This document shows positions 34,443 to 43,613 of a DNA stretch of 64,000 bases, in pieces. Each line of letters opens with the position of its first letter. Position 1 is the stretch's first letter. Below the pieces are notes generated by a model, which saw only the letters and a list, made by a program, of their open reading frames with translations, did no database searches and was not told the origin of the DNA. The DNA comes from Planctomycetota bacterium (lineage in GTDB: Bacteria > Planctomycetota > UBA1135 > GCA-002686595): contig JAPLOF010000026.1 of NCBI GenBank assembly GCA_026692665.1, forward strand, positions 62,001 through 126,000, read 5' to 3'. Both the position numbers and the translations under genes were made by a program.

Positions 34443-36557
34443 ATGTTGGAACAGAGCAAGGGTCCGCGATCCGCGGCCGGAAAGCCCGCACGGCCGCACG
34501 CGGGATCGAAGCACGCAGAGCCCGAGCGCCACCCGCGCGCCGCGGGAACGGGTTCGAACGAACGACGTCCCGCGCCGCCGGCGCCGCGCGCTCACGGAGC
34601 TGCGCCGCACCGTGATGCCCCGCACCGTGACGCGCCGCAGCGTGGCGCGCCGCAGCGTGGCGCGCCGAGCGGCGCCGCGCCGAGCGGCGGAGCACCCTTC
34701 CGCCCCGCGCCGCACACGACTACGCCGCGCCCGGAAGCACGCGACCGCCACCTGCCCGCGCCGGATCGCCGCGAAACCGCTCCGCCCGCGCCCGCCCGTC
34801 CCGCACACGACAAGCCGGCCGCGCATCGCGAGGAGCGCGGCGCGGCTCCGCGGCCCGCGCACCGGCCCGCCGCTGACGCCCACCGCCCGCTCGAGCGCGG
34901 ATCCCACGAACGTCCCGCGACTCCGCGGCACCCCGGGGGCGCGCCGCGCGAGCACGCTCCCGAGACGGGGCGTCACGCGGCGGCCCCGACGCCGCACGCG
35001 GCGCGCGCTCCGGCTCACCCCCCGGTGCGCAGCGCGGCTCCGCGCGAAACGCATGCACCGCGCCACGCTGACGAGCGCCCCGCGCGCCCGTCCCGAGCAG
35101 CAGCCGCTCCGCTTCCCGAGGCGCGTCGTCACGACGTCCCCGCGGGCGAAGGTTCGTTCGACGACCTGGGGCTCCTCGACGTGCTGCTGCGCGCGGTGAA
35201 GGCGCAGGGTTACACCACGCCGACTCCGATCCAGGTCGCGGCGATCCCTCACGTGCTGAAGGGCAAGGACCTCCTGGGCTGCGCGCGCACCGGCACGGGC
35301 AAGACGGCGAGCTTCGCGCTGCCGATGCTGCAGCTGCTCTCGCAATCCGGCCCTCACGCCGGGCCGCGGCAGGTCCGCGCGCTCGTCGTCGTGCCGACGC
35401 GCGAGCTGGCGTCGCAGGTCGCGGAGAGCTTCCGGAACTACGGACAGGGCCTTGGCATGTCCGTGGCGGTCATCTTCGGCGGCGTGCCGCAGGGCGCGCA
35501 GGTCAAGAACCTCGAGCGCGGACTCGATGTCCTCGTCGCGACGCCCGGTCGCCTCGTCGACCTCATGGGCCAGCGTCACGCGCGGCTCGACAAGGTCGGA
35601 ATCCTCGTTCTGGACGAAGCCGACCACATGCTCGACCTCGGGTTCCTGCCCGACGTGAAGCGCATCCTGCAGGCGCTGCCCAAGAAGCGTCAGACGCTCT
35701 TCTTCAGCGCGACGATGCCGCCCGCGATCGCGCAGCTCGCCGACGGGATCCTGTCGAACCCGGAGAATGTCTACGTCACGCCCGCGGCCACGACTGCGGA
35801 AGCGGTCGAGCAGTGGGTCCACTTCGTCGATCGCGGCAGCAAGCCCGAACTCCTGCGCAAGATCCTCTCGGGACCGGAAGTCGGTCGCGCGCTGGTCTTC
35901 ACGCGCACGAAGCACGGCGGCGACAAGGTCGCCAAGCGCCTGACTCTCGACGGCATCCCCGCGCTCGCGATCCACGGCAACAAGACGCAGGGGAACCGCG
36001 AGCGCACGCTGGCTGGTTTCCGCGCCGGAACGACGCGCGTGCTGGTCGCGACGGACATCGCCGCCCGCGGCATCGACGTCGACGACATCACGCACGTCGT
36101 CAACTACGAGCTGCCCAACGTGCCCGAGACGTACGTGCACCGCATCGGCCGCACCGCGCGCGCCGGAGCGACGGGCACAGCGATCTCGTTCTGCTCCGGA
36201 GAGGAACGCGAGTTCCTGCGCGACATCGAGAAGCTCATCAAGAAGAGCGTGCCGGTCGCGTCGGGATCGGCCTCGTCGTTGCGCAGCGAGGCGCCCGAGG
36301 CGCGCGATCGTCCGCCGCGCGCGGGCCGCAGCGGCCGCACGAGCGATCGCGCGGCTCCGGGCGGAGGTCGCGGCAAGTTCGCGAACTCGCGCCACGGCGG
36401 CGCGCGCGGCGGCAAGCCGGCCGGAGGACCGCGCTCGGGCCCGGCGGGATCGCGCCCTCCGGCGCGCCTGCCGGCCGTGAACCGTGGACCGGCGAAGCCG
36501 GCTGGTGGACGCGCGGATCACGGGCGTCCCTCCTCGGGTTTCGGCACCGGCGTCTGA
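34443..36557 (+). CDS. DEAD-box ATP-dependent RNA helicase with long disordered N-terminus
   Basis: 704 residues. Residues 1-235 are a disordered His/Pro/Ala/Arg-rich extension, including six 5-residue units (PHRDA, PHRDA, PQRGA, PQRGA, PSGAA, PSGGA). The helicase core follows with all motifs: Q-motif region TTPTPIQVAAIPHVL, motif I ARTGTGKTAS, Ia VVPTRELASQ, Ib TPGRLVD, II VLDEADHMLD, III FSATMP, V ATDIAARGIDV and VI YVHRIGRTARAG. The C-terminal 110 residues are Arg/Gly/Ser-rich. It resembles RhlE-type helicases involved in ribosome assembly or RNA turnover. The SpoU methyltransferase gene follows after 10 nt, and divergent rsgA adds a ribosome-biogenesis theme. Confidence 0.94.
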   Translation: MLEQSKGPRSAAGKPARPHAGSKHAEPERHPRAAGTGSNERRPAPPAPRAHGAAPHRDAPHRDAPQRGAPQRGAPSGAAPSGGAPFRPAPHTTTPRPEARDRHLPAPDRRETAPPAPARPAHDKPAAHREERGAAPRPAHRPAADAHRPLERGSHERPATPRHPGGAPREHAPETGRHAAAPTPHAARAPAHPPVRSAAPRETHAPRHADERPARPSRAAAAPLPEARRHDVPAGEGSFDDLGLLDVLLRAVKAQGYTTPTPIQVAAIPHVLKGKDLLGCARTGTGKTASFALPMLQLLSQSGPHAGPRQVRALVVVPTRELASQVAESFRNYGQGLGMSVAVIFGGVPQGAQVKNLERGLDVLVATPGRLVDLMGQRHARLDKVGILVLDEADHMLDLGFLPDVKRILQALPKKRQTLFFSATMPPAIAQLADGILSNPENVYVTPAATTAEAVEQWVHFVDRGSKPELLRKILSGPEVGRALVFTRTKHGGDKVAKRLTLDGIPALAIHGNKTQGNRERTLAGFRAGTTRVLVATDIAARGIDVDDITHVVNYELPNVPETYVHRIGRTARAGATGTAISFCSGEEREFLRDIEKLIKKSVPVASGSASSLRSEAPEARDRPPRAGRSGRTSDRAAPGGGRGKFANSRHGGARGGKPAGGPRSGPAGSRPPARLPAVNRGPAKPAGGRADHGRPSSGFGTGV
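34605..34694 (+). repeat. Six tandem 15-bp units inside the helicase gene
   Basis: Six in-frame 15-bp units encode PHRDA, PHRDA, PQRGA, PQRGA, PSGAA and PSGGA in the disordered N-terminus. Units 3 and 4 are identical, and successive pairs differ stepwise, as expected from repeated duplication. Confidence 0.9.
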
Positions 36558-36567
36558 CGGAGGCGCG

Positions 36568-37356
36568 ATGAACGCGCGCGATCTCGAGGTCGTCCGCTCG
36601 GCGCAGAACCCGCTCGTGCAACGAGCACGAGCGGTACTGGCCGGCAGGGATCCGTCGACCATCGCGCTGCAGGGCGACCGGCTCGTCGACGATGCGCTCG
36701 CAGCCGGCGTGAGCGTCGAGGTCGTGCTGGTCGCGCACGATCGTCTCGAGCGCGTGCGTGAACTCCAGCGCACGAGCAGTGTGGAAGTGCGACTCGTCGA
36801 TGCGGACCTGCTGGCGCGCGTGAGTTCCCTCGCGACCTCGCCGGGCATCCTAGCGCTGGCTCCGACGCCGATTTCGCGCGATCTCGCGACGATCGAGATC
36901 GCCCCCGACGCCGTCCTCCTCGTCGTGGCGGGCATCTCCGATCCCGGGAATCTGGGAGCGCTCGCACGCGCCGCCGAGGCCTTCGGAGCGACGGCGATCG
37001 TCGTGATACCCGGCGGCGCATCCCCCTGGAACGAGAAGTCCCTGCGCGGATCGATGGGCAGCCTGCTGCGCCTCCCCGTCGTGACCGGCTCGAGCGCGGA
37101 GGCGGTCGCGACCGAACTCGAGCGGCGCTCCGTGCACTGTGTGCGCGCGGCCACGCGACAGGGGCAGGACCCCAGGCAGTACGCCGTCCGCGGGCCGGTC
37201 GCGCTCTGGCTCAGCGGCGAGACCGGCGACCTGCCCGCCATCGTCGCGAAGTTCGACGGCCTGACGATCCCGATGAGCACGGGGCCCGAGTCCCTCAACG
37301 TGACCGTCGCGGCTTCGATCCTGCTCTACGAGCTCGGAAGGCGAGTCGGCCGCTAG
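36568..37356 (+). CDS. SpoU/TrmH-family RNA 2'-O-ribose methyltransferase
   Basis: 262 residues. The N-terminus (VRSAQNPLVQRARAVLAGRD) is the substrate-binding subdomain common to TrmH-like enzymes. The SPOUT domain carries motif 1 VVAGISDPGNLGALARAAEA, motif 2 IVVIPGGASPWNEKSLRGSM and motif 3 LNVTVAASILLYELGR, which form the SAM-binding knot. The target is probably a specific rRNA ribose. A GGAGG Shine-Dalgarno sequence precedes the ATG by 4 nt, one of the few clear ones in the window, consistent with an internal operon gene after the helicase. Confidence 0.93.
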   Translation: MNARDLEVVRSAQNPLVQRARAVLAGRDPSTIALQGDRLVDDALAAGVSVEVVLVAHDRLERVRELQRTSSVEVRLVDADLLARVSSLATSPGILALAPTPISRDLATIEIAPDAVLLVVAGISDPGNLGALARAAEAFGATAIVVIPGGASPWNEKSLRGSMGSLLRLPVVTGSSAEAVATELERRSVHCVRAATRQGQDPRQYAVRGPVALWLSGETGDLPAIVAKFDGLTIPMSTGPESLNVTVAASILLYELGRRVGR

Positions 37357-37422
37357 AGTGTCGGGCGAGGAGCGTGCGCGACTCCCCGGCCGATGCGACC
37401 GGCCTGGATGCGCTCGACCGCC

Positions 37423-38769
37423 ATGGCCAGGAAGTCCAACGAGAATACAGCGCTCTTCGCCGGTTCGACCGCGACGCAACCGCTCGCGGCTCGGATGCGG
37501 CCGCGGACTCTGGACGAGTTGGCGGGCCAAGAGCACCTCGTCGGCGCGGGCAAACCACTGCGCCGCGCGATCGAGGACGGCACGCTCGGGTCGGTGATCC
37601 TGTGGGGGCCGCCGGGCACGGGGAAGACGACGCTCGCGTACCTCGCGGCGGCGGCGGGGCAGCGCGCGTTCGTGCCGTTCAGCGCGGTCAGCGAGGGCGT
37701 TCCGCGGCTGCGCGTCGTGTTCGACGAGGCGCGCGAGCGGCTGGCGCTCGGTCAGCAGCGCACGGTCCTGTTCGTCGACGAGATCCACCGGCTGAACAAG
37801 GCGCAGCAGGACAGCCTGCTGCCGGCGGTCGAGGAGGGGCTCGTCACCCTGATCGGCGCGACGACCGAGAACCCGAGCTTCGAGGTGAACAGTGCGCTCT
37901 TGTCCCGAGCGCGCGTGCTCGTGCTGAAGTCCTTGCAAGTCGAGGACGTCGAGCGCGTGCTGCGGCGCGCTCTGACCGACGAGGAACGTGGGCTCGGCGC
38001 GCTGAAGATCACGGTCGACGACGACGTCCTGCGCTGGATGGCCGTGCAGGCCGACGGCGACGCGCGGCGCGCGCTGACGGTGCTCGAGGCCGCCGCGTCG
38101 GCGATCGGAGCGGGCGGGCGGCTCGACAAGGCCGCGGCGCAGGAGGCGCTGCAGACGCGCGTCGCGGTGCACGACAAGGGCGGCGACGTCCACTACGACC
38201 AGCTCAGCGCGCTGCACAAGTCGCTGCGCGGCAGCGATCCGCACGCGGCGCTGTATTGGGCCGCGCGCCTCATCGAGGGCGGCGAGGATCCGATGGTGAT
38301 CTTCCGCCGCGCGATCGCGATGGCGGCGGAGGACGTCGGGCTCGCGGATCCGCAGGCGCTGCAGCTCGCGGTCGCGGCGCGCGACGCGTACCACATGCTC
38401 GGCGCGCCCGAGGGCTACCTGCCGATGGGCGAGATGCTCGTGTACCTCGCGACGGCGCCCAAGTCGGGCAGCGTGAAGCAGGCCCTCGGTGCTGCGTTCG
38501 AGGCCGCGCGTGCGACTCCCGGTGCCGCAGTGCCGCCGCACGTGCGCAACGCCCCGACCGCGCTGATGAAGTCGCTCGGTCACGGCGCCGGCTACAAGTA
38601 CGCGCACGATTCGGAGACGGGCTACTTCGCGCAGGAATACCTGCCCGACGAGCTGCGCGGGAAGGCGATCTACGAACCCGGCCCGTTCGGGTTCGAGAAG
38701 GAGATCGCGAAGCGCCTCGCCTGGTGGGCCCGGCAGCGCAGCGAGCCGGGCGGCGGCGGGGCAGTTTGA
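37423..38769 (+). CDS. rarA: Replication-associated recombination protein A (AAA+ ATPase)
   Basis: 448 residues, the standard RarA/MgsA size. It has Walker A GPPGTGKTT, Walker B VLFVDEIHRLNKAQQD, sensor TTENPSFEVNSALLSR, and the C-terminal tetramerisation region with HYDQLSALHKSLRGSDPHAA and AAEDVGLADP. RarA acts at stalled or gapped replication forks together with SSB and RecA. The ATG at 37423 gives the normal start (ARKSNENTALFAGS); an in-frame ATG ten codons upstream is possible. It is downstream of the SpoU gene on the same strand. Confidence 0.95.
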   Translation: MARKSNENTALFAGSTATQPLAARMRPRTLDELAGQEHLVGAGKPLRRAIEDGTLGSVILWGPPGTGKTTLAYLAAAAGQRAFVPFSAVSEGVPRLRVVFDEARERLALGQQRTVLFVDEIHRLNKAQQDSLLPAVEEGLVTLIGATTENPSFEVNSALLSRARVLVLKSLQVEDVERVLRRALTDEERGLGALKITVDDDVLRWMAVQADGDARRALTVLEAAASAIGAGGRLDKAAAQEALQTRVAVHDKGGDVHYDQLSALHKSLRGSDPHAALYWAARLIEGGEDPMVIFRRAIAMAAEDVGLADPQALQLAVAARDAYHMLGAPEGYLPMGEMLVYLATAPKSGSVKQALGAAFEAARATPGAAVPPHVRNAPTALMKSLGHGAGYKYAHDSETGYFAQEYLPDELRGKAIYEPGPFGFEKEIAKRLAWWARQRSEPGGGGAV

Positions 38770-38774
38770 CTTGT

Positions 38775-38807
38775 ACGTGGGTAAAATCGCAGGTATATTA
38801 CCCACGT
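38775..38807 (+). promoter_or_regulatory. Inverted-repeat operator overlapping promoter and start codon of the DUF4143 gene
   Basis: ACGTGGGTAA (38775-38784) and TTACCCACGT (38798-38807) form a perfect 10-bp inverted repeat with a 13-nt spacer. The right arm overlaps the GTG start at 38806. TATATT at 38794-38799 ends 6 nt before that start and looks like a -10 element, so the repeat covers the promoter. A self-regulating repressor site is the simplest reading. The region is locally AT-rich. Confidence 0.65.
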
Positions 38808-39966
38808 GTACCGAAGAGTCCTCCTCGACGCCCTGAAGGCTGGACGGCAGAGCATCCTCCTGCTCGGACCCCGTCAGGTCGGCAAGACGACGCTCCTGCG
38901 CGAGTTGGAACCCGATCTCGTCATCGACCTCGCCGATCTTGGCAACCTGCGCCGGTATCAGCAGCGCCCCGAGACGCTGGACGACGAACTCGCCGCGCTG
39001 AAGGGCAAGGGCCGCATGCAGATCCTCGTGGACGAGGTGCAGCGCGTGCCCGCGCTCCTCGACCAGATCCAGGGCTGGGTCGACCGCGAGAAGGGGCGGC
39101 TGAGGTTCCTGATCACGGGGTCGAGTGCGCGGAAGCTGCGTCGCGGTCAGGCCAACCTGTTGCCTGGCCGCGTGCACCTGCACTACCTGCACCCGCTTCT
39201 CGCGAGGGAACTCGGTGCCGACTTCGACCTGGGGCGTGTGCTCGCACACGGGACGCTGCCCGGCGTGTACAGCGAACGCGACCCTGTCCAGCGAGCGCGG
39301 ACGCTCGAGTCGTACTCCGACCTCTACCTGCGCGAGGAGGTCCAAGCCGAGGCACTCGTGCGGGACCTCGGTGGGTACGGGCGGCTCCTCGACCTGATGG
39401 CGGCGAGCTCGGGGGCCATCCTCAACCTTCGTGGGCTGTGCAAGGACGCCGAGATCCCGTACGAGACCGCGCGTCGCTATGTCGAGGTTCTCGAGGACAC
39501 GCTGATCGTCTTCCGCGTTCCAGCTTGGAGCGGATCTGATCGGAGAAGCTTGGTCGGCCATCCCCGGACGTTCTTCTTCGATACCGGGGTTCGCAATGCG
39601 CTGTTGCGCCGGCCACTGGACAAGCCGCTCGAGGACGAGCGCGGGTTGCTGCTCGAGCACCTGGTTGCCCAGGAGCTGCACCGCCGAGTCCAGAACTCCT
39701 GGTATGGGACGCGGCTCTTCCACTTCCGGGACCGGGGCGGCGCGGAGATTGACTTCGTCCTGGAAGTGGGCCGCGAGCTGTGGGGGATCGAAGTCAAGTC
39801 GGCCCGCACCTTGAAGGAACTGCCACGGCGCGGATTCGAGGCCCTGGCCGCGCGCTCCAAGGGGCTCAAGCGCAAGATCGTGGTCTTCCTCGGTCCCAGG
39901 CCGCAGAGCATCGATGGCATCGAGATCCTGCCCCTGATGACCTTCCTGGAGGAACTGCCGGCCTGA
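38806..39966 (+). CDS. AAA-family ATPase with DUF4143 C-terminus
   Basis: 386 residues. The N-terminal AAA_14-type ATPase has Walker A LLGPRQVGKTTLLRE near residue 20, Walker B ILVDEVQRVPALLDQ and sensor FLITGSSARKLRRG. The C-terminal DUF4143 domain ends in a nuclease-like beta-sheet, with GTRLFHFRDRGGAEIDFVLE then IEVKSARTLKE. That D...E-x-K pattern resembles PD-(D/E)XK nucleases. These proteins are scattered in bacteria and archaea, often exchanged horizontally, and have no settled function. The palindrome over its promoter suggests tight control. It is convergent with the MFS gene, 5 nt apart. Confidence 0.92.
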   Translation: MYRRVLLDALKAGRQSILLLGPRQVGKTTLLRELEPDLVIDLADLGNLRRYQQRPETLDDELAALKGKGRMQILVDEVQRVPALLDQIQGWVDREKGRLRFLITGSSARKLRRGQANLLPGRVHLHYLHPLLARELGADFDLGRVLAHGTLPGVYSERDPVQRARTLESYSDLYLREEVQAEALVRDLGGYGRLLDLMAASSGAILNLRGLCKDAEIPYETARRYVEVLEDTLIVFRVPAWSGSDRRSLVGHPRTFFFDTGVRNALLRRPLDKPLEDERGLLLEHLVAQELHRRVQNSWYGTRLFHFRDRGGAEIDFVLEVGRELWGIEVKSARTLKELPRRGFEALAARSKGLKRKIVVFLGPRPQSIDGIEILPLMTFLEELPA

Positions 39967-39971
39967 TGTGC

Positions 39972-41237
39972 TCAGGGTGGCTCGGATGCCAGGTTCGGCC
40001 TGCGCCACAGCGCGACGCCGCCCGGGAACAGCGCCAGGAACAGCGCGCTCGCCGTGAAGTACCCGATGCCGGCGATCAGCATGACGTCGCCCGGCGGGAT
40101 GCGGCCCGCCTCCCAGTAGACGAGCGCACTGGCGGTCAGCGTGCCCAGCGCCTGCAGCGGCGGCAGCATCCCGAAGACGCGGCCACGCAGCTCGGGCGGG
40201 ACGTCCTGCTGCAGGACCGTGTGCTCCTGCACGAAGTACGCGAACGCCAATACCCCCCAGGCGAACGACAGCGCCATCATGACCCAGGGCGAGGTGGGCA
40301 GCCGGTACGCCGCCATCACGAAGGGCTCGAGGAAGAAGGTCAGCACGACGGCGCGCCCCACGCGCACGCGGCGGCCGATCCACGGTCCGATCATGCCGCC
40401 GACGATGCCTCCCAGTCCGAACATGAGGTACGAGCGCGGCAGCCAGACCTCCGCGTCGACGCCCAGGTGGCGGCGCAGGTACTCGGGCATGATCGGGAAC
40501 CACAGCCCGATGAAGACGAACGACACGAAATAGCACAGCACCACGTACGCGATCGGCGGGGCGCGGCGCACGTGGGCCAGGCCGGCCGCGATCTCGGCGA
40601 AGAACGCGCGGACGCCGTGCTTCTCGCCGGCATAACTCGGCAGGACCAGCCCGGAGAGCGCGATGGCCGCGACGAGGAAGCTCGCGGCGTTGATCCAGAA
40701 GCAGGCGTCCTTGTCGAGCGCCTCCAGGACGATCGCGGCGACGGCCGCGCCGACGACGATCACGAAGCTCGTCGTGCTGGACGAGATCGCGTTCGCCGTC
40801 GGGGCGCGCTGCAGGCCGACGAGATCGGGGATCGCGCTCTGCCTCGACGGCGGGAACACCGTCGAGATGCCGGAGATCCCCATGGCCAGCACGTAGATCG
40901 GCCACGTGGCGTCCGCGCGCGCCGCGAACGGGACCGTCGCGGCGAGGGTCATCTGGATCAGGTTCGCGACGACCAGCAGGCGTCGCCTGTCGAAGCGGTC
41001 GACCATGGCACCGGCGAACGGGCCGCACACGACCATGGCCAGCATCTCGGCGATCAGCATGAGCGCCGTCGCCGATTCTGGGGCGCCGCCCGTCCGGACG
41101 GCGCGCTCGTGCACCAGGAGCAGGAACGCGACGCGTGCCACGACGGAGCCGAGTTCCGAGATCGCGGTCGCGATCCACAGTCGCCTGAATCCGCGCTCTT
41201 CGGCCAGGAATCGCCAGGGAGACGAGGCGGCCGTCAT
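39972..41237 (-). CDS. Major facilitator superfamily transporter
   Basis: 421 residues with about 12 membrane helices. It resembles the MFS_3/enterobactin-exporter-like group: FLAEERGFRRLWIATAISEL at the N-terminus, the cytoplasmic loop GAMVDRFDRRRLLVVANLI (a version of motif A), and VPPELRGRVFGMLPPLQALG late in the protein. The likely role is proton-driven efflux; the substrate is unknown. The ATG overlaps the recD2 stop codon (ATGA), so it is translated from the recD2 transcript, an odd functional pairing. Confidence 0.9.
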   Translation of the reverse strand: MTAASSPWRFLAEERGFRRLWIATAISELGSVVARVAFLLLVHERAVRTGGAPESATALMLIAEMLAMVVCGPFAGAMVDRFDRRRLLVVANLIQMTLAATVPFAARADATWPIYVLAMGISGISTVFPPSRQSAIPDLVGLQRAPTANAISSSTTSFVIVVGAAVAAIVLEALDKDACFWINAASFLVAAIALSGLVLPSYAGEKHGVRAFFAEIAAGLAHVRRAPPIAYVVLCYFVSFVFIGLWFPIMPEYLRRHLGVDAEVWLPRSYLMFGLGGIVGGMIGPWIGRRVRVGRAVVLTFFLEPFVMAAYRLPTSPWVMMALSFAWGVLAFAYFVQEHTVLQQDVPPELRGRVFGMLPPLQALGTLTASALVYWEAGRIPPGDVMLIAGIGYFTASALFLALFPGGVALWRRPNLASEPP

Positions 41238-43471
41238 GGCGCGGCCAGAGCTCGTCCGATGCGGTCGGCGAGCGCGCTCTGCCGCGTCGATTCGTCCGTG
41301 TTGTCGAGCGCCATGCGCAGTGCACGGCGAGAGCCGACGAGGACGCAGAGTTTCTTGGCCCGCGTGACCGCCGTGTAGAGGAGGTGTCGCTGCAGCATCA
41401 TCCAGTGCTGCGGCACGAGCGGGATCACGACGGCCGGGAACTCGGCGCCCTGCGCGCGGTGCACGGTGATCGCGAACGCGGGCTGGAGGTCGGAGAGCTC
41501 CGACCCTTCGTACGGCACCTCGCGTTCTGGGAACTTCACGAAGACGGTGCCGTCTCCGGAGACACGAGCGATCCGGCCCATGTCGCCGTTGAAGACCTCC
41601 TTCTCGTAGTCGTTGCGCGTGTGGATCACGCGGTCGCCCGTACGCCACGCTCGTGCGCCCTGGCGGACCTCGCGGCCGCCGGCGCCCAGCGCGAGACGCA
41701 GCCGCTCGTTCAGCGCGTCGACGCCGCACGCGCCGCGGTACATCGGCGCGACGACCTGCACGTCGTCGACCCACGTCAGGCCGAACGTCTCGGGGATGCG
41801 GCGCGTCACGACGTCGACGAGCAGTTCCGCTGCGAGTTCCGGATCGTCCTCGCCGAAGAAGTAGAAGTCGGACGCGCGGTCGCCGCGCGGCGGGAGTTCC
41901 GGCTCCTCGCCGCGCAGGATCCGGTGCGCGTTCACGACGATGCGGCTGCCCTGCGCCTGACGGAAGATCTCGGTCAGTCGCCAGCGCGGCACCGGCTCGC
42001 ACGCAAGCAGATCGCGCAGGACGTTGCCGGGGCCGACGGAAGGCAACTGGTCCGGGTCGCCGACGAACACGAGCCGGGTGGGCGGCTGAATCGCCTTCAG
42101 CAGGTGGTGCGCGAGCACGACGTCGAGCATCGACACCTCGTCGACGACGACCAGGTCCGCGTCGAGCGGGTTGCGTGCGTCGTGGACGAAACCCTCGGTC
42201 GTCGGGTCGTAGCCGAGGAGCCGGTGCACGGTCTGAGCCTGCTCGCCCGTCGCTTCCGACAGTCGTTTCGCCGCGCGTCCGGTGGGGGACGCGAGCAGGA
42301 TCTTCGCGCCTTTCGCGGCGGCGAGCTGCACGACGAATCGCGTGATCGTCGTCTTGCCGACACCTGGACCGCCGGTCAGGAGCGCCAGCGGCCGGGCGAG
42401 CAGCCCCAGCACGGCCTCGCGCTGGGTCGCGTGCAGCAGGACACCCGACTTCCTCTCGGCGCGCTCCAGGTCGGTCGCGTCGGCGAAAGGCGTGCGCGTG
42501 CCGGAACGCAAGATGCGCGCGAGGTTCTTCGCCAGCTCCCTCTCGCAGTGCGCCAGATGGGGCAGGTACACGCGCTGGATGCCGTCGAGGGTCGCGTCGA
42601 CCGTGATCGCCGACGTGCGCGCGAGCTCGTCCACGCACTCCTCGAGCACGGTCGACGGCACGGCGTCCTCGAGCGTGGTTCCCGCGCTCGCGACGAGCTC
42701 CGTTCGCGGCAGGAGCGTGTTCCCGTCGCCCGCCGCTTCCTGCAGCGCGTGCAAGATCGCCGCGCGCCCGCGGCGCGGATCGTCGGGCGACACGCCCAGC
42801 GCGTGCGCGATTCGATCCGCCGTGGCGAACCCGATGCCGCCCACCGCGCCGGCGAGGCGGTACGGGTCGGCGCGCACGAGATCCTCGGCTTCGGGGCCCA
42901 GCTTCCGCACGACTGCCGCGGCCTGCACGGGCCCGAGCCCATGGCCGCGCAGGAACCCCTGCGCCTTGTGCGTCCCGAAGTCGAGCGCGACCGCGGTGAG
43001 GAGCTTCTCGCGCACGCCCGGCCGCAGGCCCTTCACGAGCTCGAGCTTCTCGGGATGCGCCAGCATCTCGACGAAGGCGTCGTCCCCGAGCTGCGCGACG
43101 ATGCGCTCGGCGAGCTTCTCGCCGATGCCCTCGAAGCGGTCCGACGCGAGGTACTTCACGAGCCCCGACCGGCCGGCCGGCGGCAGGACCTCGACGGTCT
43201 CGAACTCGAACTGCGTCCCGTGCTCCTTGTGCTCGATCCAGCGCCCGCCGAGGCGCACGCGCAGTCCGGGCGCGGGCCGATCGATGCGGCCGACCGCGGT
43301 GACCAGGTCCGGGGCGAACGGGTACCGGTCCGCGGGCGGGCCGTAACCCTTTTCCGCGCTTACCCTTAGGACGGAGTAGAGGCTCTCCTCGTGGGTGTAG
43401 GTCACCCGTTCGACCGAGCCGACCAGCTCGGCCTCCGGAGACGCGCCCGACCCTTTCCCGCCCTGGTCCAC
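41234..43471 (-). CDS. recD2: RecD2-type ATP-dependent DNA helicase
   Basis: 745 residues from a GTG start, standard for RecD2. The N-terminal domain (VGSVERVTYTHEESLYSVLR) and tandem helix-hairpin-helix region (FEGIGEKLAERIVAQLGDDA; GVGGIG-like AVGGIGFATADRI) distinguish RecD2 from RecBCD RecD. The SF1B helicase core has Walker A TGGPGVGKTT, motif II VVVDEVSMLD, motif III FVGDPDQLPSVGPGNVL and motif VI LLYTAVTRAKKL, with the UvrD-like AITVHRAQGAEFPAV. It unwinds DNA 5' to 3' in repair. It is divergent from rpsU, and its stop overlaps the MFS start. Confidence 0.94.
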   Translation of the reverse strand: MDQGGKGSGASPEAELVGSVERVTYTHEESLYSVLRVSAEKGYGPPADRYPFAPDLVTAVGRIDRPAPGLRVRLGGRWIEHKEHGTQFEFETVEVLPPAGRSGLVKYLASDRFEGIGEKLAERIVAQLGDDAFVEMLAHPEKLELVKGLRPGVREKLLTAVALDFGTHKAQGFLRGHGLGPVQAAAVVRKLGPEAEDLVRADPYRLAGAVGGIGFATADRIAHALGVSPDDPRRGRAAILHALQEAAGDGNTLLPRTELVASAGTTLEDAVPSTVLEECVDELARTSAITVDATLDGIQRVYLPHLAHCERELAKNLARILRSGTRTPFADATDLERAERKSGVLLHATQREAVLGLLARPLALLTGGPGVGKTTITRFVVQLAAAKGAKILLASPTGRAAKRLSEATGEQAQTVHRLLGYDPTTEGFVHDARNPLDADLVVVDEVSMLDVVLAHHLLKAIQPPTRLVFVGDPDQLPSVGPGNVLRDLLACEPVPRWRLTEIFRQAQGSRIVVNAHRILRGEEPELPPRGDRASDFYFFGEDDPELAAELLVDVVTRRIPETFGLTWVDDVQVVAPMYRGACGVDALNERLRLALGAGGREVRQGARAWRTGDRVIHTRNDYEKEVFNGDMGRIARVSGDGTVFVKFPEREVPYEGSELSDLQPAFAITVHRAQGAEFPAVVIPLVPQHWMMLQRHLLYTAVTRAKKLCVLVGSRRALRMALDNTDESTRQSALADRIGRALAAP

Positions 43472-43515
43472 GCCGTGCAGGATCCCAGGCCCGGCCCCCC
43501 GATTCCAGCCGGGCC

Positions 43516-43544
43516 TTGGTGGGCGCGCGGGGGCCCGCTATCCT
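43516..43544 (+). promoter_or_regulatory. Sigma-70-type promoter of rpsU
   Basis: TTGGTG (43516-43521) and TATCCT (43539-43544) are separated by 17 nt. The expected start site leaves a leader of about 60 nt before the rpsU GTG. Confidence 0.5.
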
Positions 43545-43613
43545 CTTCGCCCGCTTTGCAGCGCGCCAGGCTGGCCGCGCGACGTCCAGAAACACTCCCG
43601 AAGGAATTCACGT

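Noticed and set aside
36850-41325. A 1491-residue open frame on the minus strand
   Set aside because: It runs antisense to the SpoU, rarA and DUF4143 genes, has Arg/Pro-rich composition typical of GC-rich shadow frames, and shows no domain.
39972-43595. A single 1207-residue open frame on the minus strand spanning the MFS and recD2 regions
   Set aside because: Only its last 421 residues resemble a protein (the MFS transporter). The upstream part is Arg/Ala-rich out-of-frame sequence over recD2, which is clearly coded in another frame.
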